Position numbers and translations under genes: made by a program
The notes under the pieces: generated by a model
Database searches by the model: none
Told to the model about the DNA's origin: nothing
The model's input: the letters and a program-made list of their open reading frames with translations, nothing else
Assembly: GCA_013298335.1 (NCBI GenBank)
Contig: JAAFHI010000167.1
Location: 1 to 6,982, forward strand
Length of the DNA stretch: 6,982 nt
Source of the DNA: Actinomycetota bacterium
GTDB lineage: Bacteria > Acidobacteriota > Blastocatellia > Chloracidobacteriales > Chloracidobacteriaceae
Direction of reading: 5' to 3'
Part shown: one piece after another, positions 1-6,322 of the stretch
Position numbering within the stretch: the first letter of the stretch is position 1
Layout of the letters: each line of letters opens with the position of its first letter

Positions 1-12
1 TTTGCAGGCTTT

Positions 13-741
13 TCAGGATACTTCATCAACTTCCCCCTGGTCACTCCCTGAATCAGTATCAGCATCCGCGAAGTACTTCACGATTTCTTCCGCGCGGCGC
101 GGGCCGACGAACGGCGTGAGTTCCGCGAGCGAGGCGCGGCGAATGCGGTCGAGGCTGCCGAGATTTCGCAGCAGTCGGTTCTTCAGTTTTTCGCCGACGC
201 CGGGAATCGCGAGCAGTTCCGAATCGAAGTCGCGCATCTCGCGCCGCCGCCGGTGATAGGTCACGGCGAAGCGGTGCGCCTCGTCGCGGATCATCTGCAC
301 CAGATGCAGCATCGGTGAATGGTGGTCGATGCGGATCGGGTCGCCCTCGCGGCCCTTCACGTAAAGCAGTTCCTCGCGCTTCGCAATCGACGCCATCGGG
401 ACGGCTTCGAGATCGAGTTCGCGCATCGCCTTCGCGGCAAACGACAACTGACCCTTGCCGCCGTCGATGAGCACGAGGTCGGGCATCGACTTCCCTTCCT
501 TCAGCAGCCGCGCGTAACGCCGCTTGACGACTTCGTGCATCGAGGCGAAATCGTCGATGCCCTCCACCGTCTTGACGATGAACTTGCGGTACTCGTCCTT
601 CGCCATCTTCCCGTTTTCGCAGACGACCATCGAGGCGACCGTCTCCGAGCCCTGAAAGTGCGAGATGTCGAAACATTCGATGCGGGCCGGAAAGCGCGGC
701 AGTTCGAGCGTATCGGCGAAATCCTCCAGCACCTTTTCCAT
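13..741 (-). CDS. uvrC: UvrC C-terminal part: RNase H-like endonuclease and HhH domain
   Basis: This is the C-terminal half of UvrC, which makes the 5' incision. The first ATG in the frame is at 741, but recognisable UvrC sequence in the same frame begins upstream at about 891 (DVLERFLSERRGKRV, then PQRGRKRDLIDLVERNARI), so 741 is not the natural protein start. Counting from the 741 ATG, the catalytic Asp-Asp-His triad is D25 (FDISH), D93 (LIDGGKGQ) and H156 (DEAHRFA). The tail (LLAIPGVGEKLKNRLLRNLG through VGPRRAEEIVKYF) is the paired helix-hairpin-helix DNA-binding module. It ends with an acidic tail and TGA. The domain core is intact, so decay is not evident apart from the junction with the N-terminal part. 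Whether this fragment is translated alone is unknown; I see no convincing ribosome site before 741. Confidence 0.88.
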   Translation of the reverse strand: MEKVLEDFADTLELPRFPARIECFDISHFQGSETVASMVVCENGKMAKDEYRKFIVKTVEGIDDFASMHEVVKRRYARLLKEGKSMPDLVLIDGGKGQLSFAAKAMRELDLEAVPMASIAKREELLYVKGREGDPIRIDHHSPMLHLVQMIRDEAHRFAVTYHRRRREMRDFDSELLAIPGVGEKLKNRLLRNLGSLDRIRRASLAELTPFVGPRRAEEIVKYFADADTDSGSDQGEVDEVS

Positions 742-869
742 ATCCGGCTTGAGGACGCGAAACCGCTGGTCGAAGCAGATGCGCGCATTGCGCTCGACGA
801 GGTCGATGAGGTCGCGCTTGCGTCCGCGCTGCGGATCGTGGATGTAGACGCGCTTGCCGCGGCGTTCGC

Positions 870-1793
870 TCAGAAAGCGTTCGAGGACGTCATGGCTTCG
901 CGCATGAACTCGCGCGGGTCGAAGGCATCGACCGATAAATCTTCCCAGTAGAACTCGCGTTTCCCGATGATGCGCCCCTCGCGCATCGTGAACAGTTGCA
1001 GCGCGAGGCGCGGCCCTTCGCGGTAGTAGCCGAAGATGTCGATGTCGGCGGCGTTCTTGAGCATCATCTTCTGCTCGTTGCCGAGGCGTTCGATGAGCTT
1101 GATCTGATCGCGGTAACGCGCGGCCTGCTCGAAGCGCATGTCCTCCGCCGCCTGCTCCATCCGGATGTACAGACTGTCGAGCAGATCGCCGTTCTTCCCC
1201 TCGAAGAACAGCTTCACGTCCTTGACCGCCTCGGTATATTCCTTCTTGCCGCAGAGGTCCTTCACGCAGGGACCGAGGCAGCGTTTGATGTGGTATTCGA
1301 GGCAGGGCCGCTCGCGCTTGCCGTCGATGTCGATTTCGCAGGTCCGCAACTGGAACAGTTGATTGATGAGCCGGAGCGTCTGCTGCGCGAGCGACGCCGG
1401 CAGGTACGGCCCGTGATAGAGCGCGCCGTCGTTGATGACGCGGCGGGTTTTCATGACGCGCGGAAACGGTTCGTTCAACGTGAGCTTCAGGTGCGGATAC
1501 TGCTTGTCGTCCTTCAGCATCACGTTGTAGCGCGGCTTGTACTGCTTGATGAGATTGCTCTCAAGCACCAGCGCCTCGACCTCGGTATCGGTCACGATGT
1601 ATTCGAGATCGGCGATGCGCGCCACGAGTTGCAGCGTCTTCGGGTCGTGGTTGCGGCTCTGCTGGAAATAGCTGCGGACGCGGTTGCGGAGGTTCTTCGC
1701 CTTGCCGACATAGATGATTTTCCCGTGCTTGTCCTTGTGAAGATAACAACCGGGATCGGACGGCAGGGTCGCGAGTTTGTCTTCGAGCGTCAT
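870..1793 (-). CDS. uvrC: UvrC N-terminal part: GIY-YIG nuclease, cysteine cluster and UVR domain
   Basis: This 307-residue open frame is the N-terminal half of UvrC. Residues 14-100 are a GIY-YIG nuclease domain, which makes the 3' incision. The residues matching the known catalytic set are visible: Y17, Y28, R38, E78 (in VLESN) and N90 (in KPRYN). Cysteines 152, 164, 172 and 176 have the spacing of the four cysteines reported to bind an iron-sulphur cluster in E. coli UvrC, and a fifth cysteine follows at 181. Residues about 204-239 form the UVR motif (RMEQAAEDMRFEQAARYRDQ) that contacts UvrB. The frame ends a few residues after DPREFMREA, where the RNase H-like half should begin, so the last residues (TSSNAF) are probably out-of-frame. 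The start codon is ATG; the upstream gap of 66 bp to mntP holds an octamer repeat and no clear ribosome site. Confidence 0.9.
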   Translation of the reverse strand: MTLEDKLATLPSDPGCYLHKDKHGKIIYVGKAKNLRNRVRSYFQQSRNHDPKTLQLVARIADLEYIVTDTEVEALVLESNLIKQYKPRYNVMLKDDKQYPHLKLTLNEPFPRVMKTRRVINDGALYHGPYLPASLAQQTLRLINQLFQLRTCEIDIDGKRERPCLEYHIKRCLGPCVKDLCGKKEYTEAVKDVKLFFEGKNGDLLDSLYIRMEQAAEDMRFEQAARYRDQIKLIERLGNEQKMMLKNAADIDIFGYYREGPRLALQLFTMREGRIIGKREFYWEDLSVDAFDPREFMREAMTSSNAF

Positions 1794-1820
1794 GGCAAAA
1801 GTGAAGTAGCGGCGAAATCT

Positions 1821-1852
1821 CTTTGCGCCTTCGTGTCTTTGCGTCTTTGTGA
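1821..1852. repeat. Four-unit octamer tandem repeat between mntP and uvrC
   Basis: Four consecutive 8-nt units begin at 1821, 1829, 1837 and 1845. Each starts CTT and approximates CTTTGCGT, with one to three changes per unit. The tract lies in the 66-bp gap between the mntP stop and the uvrC start, and so would form the uvrC leader in a shared transcript. Its look (CTTTGCG/CTTTGTG strings) matches interspersed repeats I recall from environmental bacterial genomes. It codes for nothing I can recognise. Confidence 0.75.
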
Positions 1853-1859
1853 TGAAAAA

Positions 1860-2432
1860 TCAGGCGTATCCGAGCAGATGCTCGATCAGGATTTTCGTCC
1901 CGATGGCGATGAGGACCAGCCCGCCGAAGAGTTCCGCCCGGTGCGCGATTTTCGAACCGAGCTGGTCGCCGAGCCAGACCGCGGGCAGACACAACGCGAA
2001 CGTGACTGCTCCGATGATGCCGACCGCGAGCGTGAGCGAAATGTCGAGCAGCGAAAAGGTCAGCCCGACGGCGAGCGCGTCGATACTGGTCGCAATCGAC
2101 AGAATCAGCAACGGGCGCGTCTCGAAGTTGCGGCACTCGCCCGGATTTTCCTCGTCCTTGCCGAAGGCTTCGAAAATCATCTTCCCGCCGATGAAGCCGA
2201 GCAGCCCGAAGGCGATCCAGTGGTCAACGGCGCTGAGGTACTTGTGAAACGCCGCCCCGCAGAGATACCCGAGGACCGGCATCGCCGCCTGAAAAACGCC
2301 GAAGAACAGCGCCATTTTCAACGCCTGCGCCCACCGCACCGGACGCGCCGCCATTCCGCTCGAAATCGAAACTGCGACGGCGTCCATCGAAAGACCGATC
2401 CCGGTCATGAAAACAGTGGGAAGGGATGACAT
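1860..2432 (-). CDS. mntP: MntP-type manganese efflux pump
   Basis: A small polytopic inner-membrane protein of 190 residues that matches the MntP (YebN) family, which exports Mn2+ and protects against manganese excess. Six hydrophobic segments lie at roughly residues 4-26, 36-58, 68-88, 104-126, 131-152 and 166-186. The family's two repeated motifs, each with a membrane-embedded aspartate, are visible as GLSMDAVAVSI (D17) and ATSIDALAVG (D118). This is the internal duplication typical of the family, and the length is normal. I place the start at the ATG at 2432: a GAGAAAG ribosome site lies seven bases upstream. An in-frame TTG two codons earlier would sit almost on that site. It follows the amidase after only 12 bp, suggesting co-transcription, although the functions are not obviously linked. 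No yybP-ykoY manganese riboswitch can fit in that gap. Confidence 0.93.
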   Translation of the reverse strand: MSSLPTVFMTGIGLSMDAVAVSISSGMAARPVRWAQALKMALFFGVFQAAMPVLGYLCGAAFHKYLSAVDHWIAFGLLGFIGGKMIFEAFGKDEENPGECRNFETRPLLILSIATSIDALAVGLTFSLLDISLTLAVGIIGAVTFALCLPAVWLGDQLGSKIAHRAELFGGLVLIAIGTKILIEHLLGYA

Positions 2433-2444
2433 CGTCAAACTTTC

Positions 2445-3866
2445 TCAATCAAGCTTCGGACGTTTCGTGTGCCAGTCCGTCGCCTTCTGATACGCCGCGG
2501 CAATCGTACACAGGCGCGCTTCGCTCCAGATGCGACCGGTGAACTGGATGCCGGTCGGCAGGTTGTTTTCACCGAAGCCGTTCGGGACGGAAATCGCGGG
2601 CTGGCCGACGACGTTTCCGGCGGGAATTACCGGCGGACCGCCACCGACGCCCGGATAGGCGAGTTCAAACGGCTTGCCGACCGGATAACTGACCGTCCCG
2701 CGTGAGGGCGCGATGAGCGCGTCGTATTGCGAATAGAGTGCTTCCATCGCGCGCTTCATCGGTGTGCGCAGGCGCATGGCGTGGAGGTAGTCCACGGCCA
2801 GCGTCATCGCGTTCGAGTAGCCGCCCCAGCGGTCATCGGGGTCCTGCAATTCGCTCGACTTGCCGCTGTCGATGAGGTCACGAAACGCGCTCGCGCCTTC
2901 CGCGCCGACAATCAGGCCGACCGCCGCGCCGAACGGCATGTCGGGAAACTGTACGTCGGGAACGATGTCCGCAAACCCCTTCAGAATTTCAACCGACTGC
3001 TCGAAGTTCTTTTTGACTTCGGGCTGAACCGACTTGGTCGAATCCTTGACGATGCCGATGCGGAAACGGCGGGCACGCTTTCCTTTTTCGATCTCGGGAT
3101 AGACAAAACTCCGCGCCGAACTCGTCGGATCGAGCTTGTCGCGGCCCGCGATGGCGGCGAGCACGAGCGCGCAGTCGTTGGCCGTCCGGCACATCGGGCC
3201 AAGCTTGTCGAGCGTCCAGCAGAGCGCCATCGCACCGTGGCGGCTGACGCGACCGTAGGTGGGGCGCAGTCCCGACACGCCACAGTAGGCCGCGGGCGTA
3301 ATGATTGACCCGGAGGTTTCCGAACCGATGGCGAACGGTACGAACGCCGCCGCTACCGCCGCGCCCGGTCCCGACGATGAACCGCCCGACCAGAAGTCGC
3401 GATTCCAGGGCGTCCGGCCCGGCCCGGTGAACGAGGCGTCCGCCGAGTTGTAGCCGAAGCCTCCGGCGAGTTCGACCATCGCCAGTTTCGCGACCAGCAC
3501 CGCGCCCGCCGCGCGCAGTTTTTCAACCACGGTCGCGTCGTAATCGAAGACCTGATCCTTGTAGGGCTTCGCGCCCCACGTGGTCGGAATACCCTTCGTC
3601 GCGAGCAGATCCTTCACGCCGTAGGGAATGCCGTGGAGCGGCCCGCGAATTTTCCCGGCCTTGATTTCCGCGTCGGCCTGCTTCGCTTCGCGCAAAGCCA
3701 GTTCTCGTGTGATCGTGACAACCGCGCCGAATTTCGCGCCGTACCGTTCGAGCCGCGAAAGATAGGCCTCGGTCAGTTCGAGCGATGAAATCTTGCGGGC
3801 ACGCAGCATCGCGCCGAGTTCCGCAATCGGGGAATAGAGAATGTCTTCCGGAAGATCAGGTTCCAT
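2445..3866 (-). CDS. Amidase-signature family hydrolase (substrate unknown)
   Basis: An amidase-signature (GatA/FAAH-like) protein of about 473 residues that hydrolyses an amide bond; the substrate cannot be told from sequence. The Ser-cisSer-Lys triad is complete. Counting from a GTG three codons upstream (3875), these are K88 (GVKDLLA), cis-Ser S166 (WSGGSSSGPGAA) and nucleophile S190 (IGSETSGSI), with the usual 24-residue cis-Ser to Ser spacing. The glycine-serine loop reads GGSSSG rather than GGSSGG. The flanks (PTTWGAKPYKDQVFDYDATVV, GAMALCWTLDKLGPMCR) place it in a subfamily that often carries an N-terminal Tat leader. This protein has no signal peptide, but a separate Tat-signal gene lies just upstream. 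The start could be ATG 3866 or GTG 3875; neither has a strong ribosome site. It is not a tRNA amidotransferase subunit judging by context: no gatB or gatC is nearby. Confidence 0.93.
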   Translation of the reverse strand: MEPDLPEDILYSPIAELGAMLRARKISSLELTEAYLSRLERYGAKFGAVVTITRELALREAKQADAEIKAGKIRGPLHGIPYGVKDLLATKGIPTTWGAKPYKDQVFDYDATVVEKLRAAGAVLVAKLAMVELAGGFGYNSADASFTGPGRTPWNRDFWSGGSSSGPGAAVAAAFVPFAIGSETSGSIITPAAYCGVSGLRPTYGRVSRHGAMALCWTLDKLGPMCRTANDCALVLAAIAGRDKLDPTSSARSFVYPEIEKGKRARRFRIGIVKDSTKSVQPEVKKNFEQSVEILKGFADIVPDVQFPDMPFGAAVGLIVGAEGASAFRDLIDSGKSSELQDPDDRWGGYSNAMTLAVDYLHAMRLRTPMKRAMEALYSQYDALIAPSRGTVSYPVGKPFELAYPGVGGGPPVIPAGNVVGQPAISVPNGFGENNLPTGIQFTGRIWSEARLCTIAAAYQKATDWHTKRPKLD

Positions 3867-3885
3867 GAGATCCACAGCTTTCGAA

Positions 3886-3957
3886 CCGTGTCATTAGCCC
3901 GACCGTGAGGGAGGGCGTCGGTTTGCGCCCTCCCTCACGGTCGGGCTAATGACACGG
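3886..3957. repeat. Perfect palindrome, 32-bp arms with 8-nt loop (REP-like element)
   Basis: Bases 3886-3917 are perfectly complementary to 3926-3957, with the 8-nt loop TCGGTTTG between; I checked all 32 pairs and pairing stops at 3885/3958. The element fills almost the whole gap between the stop of the small Tat protein (3965) and the amidase start (3866 or 3875). In minus-strand RNA it would form a very stable hairpin, but no U-tract follows, so it is not a canonical Rho-independent terminator. A perfect long palindrome with a short loop in an intergenic gap fits a dispersed REP-like repeat. It might shield the upstream mRNA end or lower amidase expression. Confidence 0.93.
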
Positions 3958-3964
3958 GATGGTT

Positions 3965-4300
3965 TTATTCAATTTCAGCAGTAAAGGCGAACGCCGGTTC
4001 ATCGCCGTTGGCCAGTTTCACGCGGGCGAGCCGTTCGGCGGAATTCATCGTTCCATCAAGGTCCCGCGCGAGTTTCGGCAGATCCGCGGGGTCGATGTGC
4101 TTTCCGTAACGGGCTTTCGCCACGTCGGTCAGCGCCTGGGCCAGCGCGGAGGGCGGCTTCGGTGTCTGCTGGAGTACGACGGGCGCGGCGGCAGCGGTCG
4201 GAGTCGCTGAAACAAGGTTGTCCGCCACGAGCGGAACGGCGGCGATGGCGGCGAGAGACTTCGCAAACGCGCGCCGGGAACTGCGATCGGTCTTTTTCAT
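3965..4300 (-). CDS. Small Tat-signal protein, putative partner or leader of the amidase
   Basis: A 111-residue protein. The N terminus carries SRRAFAK (R9-R10), close to the twin-arginine consensus S-R-R-x-F-L-K, followed by a hydrophobic stretch (LAAIAAVPLVA) and an alanine-rich segment (about 32-39) where signal peptidase could cut, so export in folded form is likely. The mature part is about 70 residues and contains ALTDVAKARYGKHIDPADL and, near the end, RVKLANGDEPAFAF. That last motif resembles one I recall from Tat-leader regions fused to related amidases, so I infer a partner role; no catalytic residues are visible. I chose ATG 4300 because GAGGA lies four bases upstream and overlaps the TGA of the thioesterase, which indicates translational coupling. 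The longer frame to 4381 would overlap that gene and bury the Tat motif inside. Confidence 0.8.
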   Translation of the reverse strand: MKKTDRSSRRAFAKSLAAIAAVPLVADNLVSATPTAAAAPVVLQQTPKPPSALAQALTDVAKARYGKHIDPADLPKLARDLDGTMNSAERLARVKLANGDEPAFAFTAEIE

Positions 4301-4307
4301 CGCGTCC

Positions 4308-4715
4308 TCACACAAGGGTCGTCGGTTTTTCGGGGAGTATGGTCGTCGGATTATTGTCGTCGTCCATTGCGACATACACAACGTCGGCTTCCGTGACCCG
4401 GACCGTCTTTCCCGGTTCCTTCATCCGTTCGGATTCGACGACCACGCGGACGGTGATGGACGTGCGCCCGACGCGGTCCACCTTCGTGTAAAACGTGACC
4501 TGATCGCCGACATAAACGGGCGCGACAAAGACGACTTCCTTCATCGCCACCGTGACGTACCGATGCACCGCGACGCGACGCGCCTCAACCGCGCCGGCAA
4601 GGTCGATGTAGCTGAGAATGACGCCGCCGAAGATCGTGCCGAGCGCGTTGGTGTCGCGCGGCATCATCGTCGTGCGGATGGCGGGGTAGCCGAGATCGGA
4701 AAGTTGTTCGGTCAT
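4308..4715 (-). CDS. Hotdog-fold acyl-CoA thioesterase, YciA-like
   Basis: A 135-residue single hotdog-domain protein of the YciA/acyl-CoA hydrolase group, which cleaves acyl-CoA thioesters to free acid and CoA in the cytoplasm, usually as a hexamer. The signature stretch MPRDTNALGTIFGGVILSYID (residues 18-38) aligns with the YciA segment around its catalytic aspartate; D38 here corresponds to D44 of the Haemophilus enzyme. The family's usual GDIFGG is GTIFGG here, so residue 27 is Thr in place of Asp. The second half (VTVAMKEVVFVAPVYVGDQV) matches the central helix-strand region. Start is ATG 4715 with a weak AGAAAG six bases upstream. It ends seven bases before the Tat protein start. Chain-length preference cannot be read from sequence. 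Confidence 0.9.
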   Translation of the reverse strand: MTEQLSDLGYPAIRTTMMPRDTNALGTIFGGVILSYIDLAGAVEARRVAVHRYVTVAMKEVVFVAPVYVGDQVTFYTKVDRVGRTSITVRVVVESERMKEPGKTVRVTEADVVYVAMDDDNNPTTILPEKPTTLV

Positions 4716-4747
4716 GATTGTCTTTCTGGAATCTTTCTTGAAATAGC

Positions 4748-4774
4748 CACGGATGACACAGATTACACGGATTT
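4748..4774. repeat. Three-unit nonamer tandem repeat upstream of the thioesterase
   Basis: Three consecutive 9-nt units begin at 4748, 4757 and 4766. The first is CACGGATGA; the others differ at two or three positions. The tract sits in the 133-bp gap between gcvPA and the thioesterase. Sequences of this CACGGAT/CACAGATTA type recur between genes in many environmental bacteria as I recall, so it is probably a dispersed repeat, not a regulatory site. Confidence 0.7.
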
Positions 4775-4791
4775 CAATACTGAAAAGCGAA

Positions 4792-4822
4792 GCGCCGGGA
4801 ACATCACGGATGCCCCCGGCGT
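4792..4822 (-). terminator. Probable Rho-independent terminator after gcvPA
   Basis: About 27 bases after the gcvPA stop, minus-strand RNA can form a stem of seven perfect pairs (CGCCGGG at 4821-4815 with CCCGGCG at 4799-4793, plus a G-U pair outside). The 15-nt loop holds a nested CATC/GATG mini-stem. A tail CTTCGCTTTTC follows. The tail is T-rich but interrupted, so termination may be partial. The position fits the end of the glycine cleavage transcript and would separate it from the thioesterase gene. Confidence 0.55.
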
Positions 4823-4848
4823 CTCGATTTCAAAAGGACGAACGGGAA

Positions 4849-6192
4849 CTACGCCGTGTAGGCGGCGAGTTCCGCGACGAAATGGTCAATGGCCTTGCGT
4901 GAAATGTTTTCGGTTACGCAGACGAGGAGTTCGTTCGGACAGGACGCATCGTATTTCGCGAGCGGCAACCCGGCGAGCACGTCCTTGCCGAGAAGTTCGT
5001 CCACGATCTGTTCGGCGGGAACCGGCGTGGTCACGACGAATTCGTTGAAGAACGGTCCCGAGTAGCGGCGGGCATAGCCGGGCAGCTTGACGATTTCGCC
5101 CAGCGCGTAGGCCGCCTTCTGCATGTTGCGCAACGCGATTTCCCGGAGGCCCTGTTTTCCGACGGTCGAGAGGTAGATGCTGGCCGCGAGCGCGCACAGG
5201 CCCTCGTTGCTGCAAATGTTCGACGTCGCCTTTTCGCGCCGGATGTGCTGCTCGCGGGTCGCCATCGTGATGACGTAGCCGCGGTTGCCGTCCTTGTCGA
5301 ACGCCTGGCCGATGAGACGGCCCGGCATCTGGCGGGTGAAGCGTTCGGTCGCGGCGAAGAATCCGAGGTGCGGACCGCCGAAGCTCGGCGCGATGCCGAA
5401 CGACTGCCCTTCCCCGACCACCACGTCCGCTCCGGCATCGCCGGGCGCGGCCAGCACGCCGAGCGAAACCGCTTCGGCCACGCAGACCACCGACACGGCC
5501 CCGACCTTGTGCGCGACATCCGCGAACGATTTCAAATCCTCGACGCAGCCGAAGAAGTTCGGCGACTGGACCAGCACGCAGGCCGTCTTGTCATCGACCG
5601 CGAGATCGGAGGCCGCCGTCGTGCCGCTGTCGTTGACTTCGGCGATGACGATCTCGATTCCGGCCCGGTGGGCGTAGGTTTCACACACGGCGCGGTATTC
5701 CGGATGAATCCCGCCGGCCATCACGACCCGGTAACGGTTGGTCGTCCGCACGGCCATCAGCATGGCCTCCGCGAGCGAGGTCGCGCCGTCATACATCGAG
5801 GCGTTCGACACGGCCATTCCGGTCAACTGGCAGATGAAGGTCTGGTATTCGAAAACCGCCTGCAACGTGCCCTGATTGATTTCCGGCTGATACGGCGTGT
5901 AGGACGTGTAGAACTCGGACCGCGAAACGAGGGTGTCGATGATGAGCGGTCGGACGTGGTCATACACGCCCGCGCCCAGAAACGACGTGAAGGTTTCGGG
6001 ATTACGGTTCTGTCCGGCGATTTCGCTGAAGGACTCGATGAGTTCGAGTTCGCTCTGCGCGGGCGGCAGGTCGAGCGCGCGGTTCAACCGCAGGTGCTCG
6101 GGAATGCCCCGGAAGAGTTCGGCGATGTTCGCGACGCCCATGACTTCGAGCATGGCGTCGCGTTCGGCAATGGCGTTCGGAATGTATCTCAT
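4849..6192 (-). CDS. gcvPA: Glycine dehydrogenase (decarboxylating) subunit 1, P-protein alpha
   Basis: A 447-residue protein matching the N-terminal half of the P-protein of the glycine cleavage system in its split form. With GcvPB it decarboxylates glycine and transfers the aminomethyl group to the lipoyl arm of GcvH. Family blocks are intact: the N terminus RYIPNAIAERDAML, FLGAGVYDHVRP, SYTPYQPEINQGTLQAVFEY with NASMYDG after it, and near the middle SFGGPHLGF and ATREQHIRREKATSNICSN. Length is typical for a separate alpha subunit. The PLP-binding lysine belongs to GcvPB, which does not follow here: the next gene is a thioesterase. Start is ATG 6192, conserved in position, but the leader (ACACCCGATACCTTCCC) has no Shine-Dalgarno and consists largely of a heptamer repeat that can pair with the end of gcvH. 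It probably shares a transcript with gcvT and gcvH, 159 bp after gcvH. Confidence 0.96.
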   Translation of the reverse strand: MRYIPNAIAERDAMLEVMGVANIAELFRGIPEHLRLNRALDLPPAQSELELIESFSEIAGQNRNPETFTSFLGAGVYDHVRPLIIDTLVSRSEFYTSYTPYQPEINQGTLQAVFEYQTFICQLTGMAVSNASMYDGATSLAEAMLMAVRTTNRYRVVMAGGIHPEYRAVCETYAHRAGIEIVIAEVNDSGTTAASDLAVDDKTACVLVQSPNFFGCVEDLKSFADVAHKVGAVSVVCVAEAVSLGVLAAPGDAGADVVVGEGQSFGIAPSFGGPHLGFFAATERFTRQMPGRLIGQAFDKDGNRGYVITMATREQHIRREKATSNICSNEGLCALAASIYLSTVGKQGLREIALRNMQKAAYALGEIVKLPGYARRYSGPFFNEFVVTTPVPAEQIVDELLGKDVLAGLPLAKYDASCPNELLVCVTENISRKAIDHFVAELAAYTA

Positions 6193-6196
6193 GGGA

Positions 6197-6228
6197 AGGT
6201 ATCGGGTGTCGGGTGTCGGGTTTCAGGT
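6197..6228. repeat. Heptamer tandem repeat and left arm of a 24-bp inverted repeat
   Basis: Consecutive 7-nt units begin at 6197, 6204, 6211 and 6218, the central two being identical GGGTGTC. Bases 6205-6228 are perfectly complementary to 6322-6345. The tract starts five bases from the gcvPA start codon, so it occupies the place where the ribosome would bind. Confidence 0.85.
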
Positions 6229-6308
6229 CAAGGCGAAATTTTAGATGCTGAGCTTTTCGTTTTGAGTTCAAAAACGATGGTCGGCTTGGAACTCAACACT
6301 GGGCGCTC

Positions 6309-6320
6309 AAAACCGGTTTT
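6309..6320. other. 12-bp perfect palindrome AAAACCGGTTTT
   Basis: A perfect 12-bp dyad just inside the right arm of the 24-bp inverted repeat, in the gcvH-gcvPA gap. The same gap also holds an 8-bp inverted pair TTGAGTTC/GAACTCAA at 6262-6269 and 6289-6296. These could belong to a structured mobile-repeat core or be a protein-binding site; I recognise no known operator. Confidence 0.45.
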
Positions 6321-6322
6321 CA

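Larger units (their letters stand above)
13..1793 (-). pseudogene. uvrC: uvrC locus, interrupted by a frameshift with apparent internal deletion
   Basis: The whole locus encodes excinuclease ABC subunit C, which makes the dual incisions around DNA lesions in nucleotide excision repair with UvrA and UvrB. All expected domains are present in order, but in two frames: the 5' part runs from 1793 to a TGA at 872-870, and homology resumes in another frame by about 891 and continues to the TGA at 15-13. In the upstream frame the protein reads FDPREFMREAM and then unrelated residues. In the downstream frame it reads HDVLERFLSERRG, a typical UvrC segment. Intact UvrCs have about 23 further residues between these points, so the lesion looks like loss of roughly 70-73 bp (a number equal to 1 mod 3) rather than a single indel. 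It could be a real inactivating deletion or an assembly error; the rest of the sequence shows no decay. The start at 1793 has no visible Shine-Dalgarno. Confidence 0.8.

Noticed and set aside
319..951. A 210-codon plus-strand frame opposite the uvrC 3' part
   Set aside because: It mirrors the codon structure of uvrC, which is unequivocally coding on the minus strand.
996..2429. A 477-codon open frame on the plus strand, antisense to the uvrC 5' part and mntP
   Set aside because: It spans two well-supported minus-strand genes and the gap between them, has low-complexity Arg/Glu/Asp/Val-rich composition, and resembles no family. Long antisense frames are expected opposite GC-rich genes.
2433..2444. 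A manganese riboswitch (yybP-ykoY) ahead of mntP
   Set aside because: The gap between the amidase stop and mntP is only 12 bases, too short for any riboswitch.
3886..3957. Reading the long palindrome as a standard Rho-independent terminator
   Set aside because: No run of T follows the stem in the transcribed direction, and the 32-bp stem is much longer than typical terminators.
4301..4381. N-terminal extension of the small Tat protein up to 4381
   Set aside because: It would overlap the end of the thioesterase by about 70 bases and bury the Tat signal 27 residues inside the protein; the ATG at 4300 has a proper ribosome site.
6229..6321. A sigma-70 type promoter for gcvPA inside the 93-bp core (TTGAAC and TAAAAT boxes)
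   Set aside because: The spacer between these boxes is about 22 bases, too long, and other pairings were no better; I cannot support a promoter.
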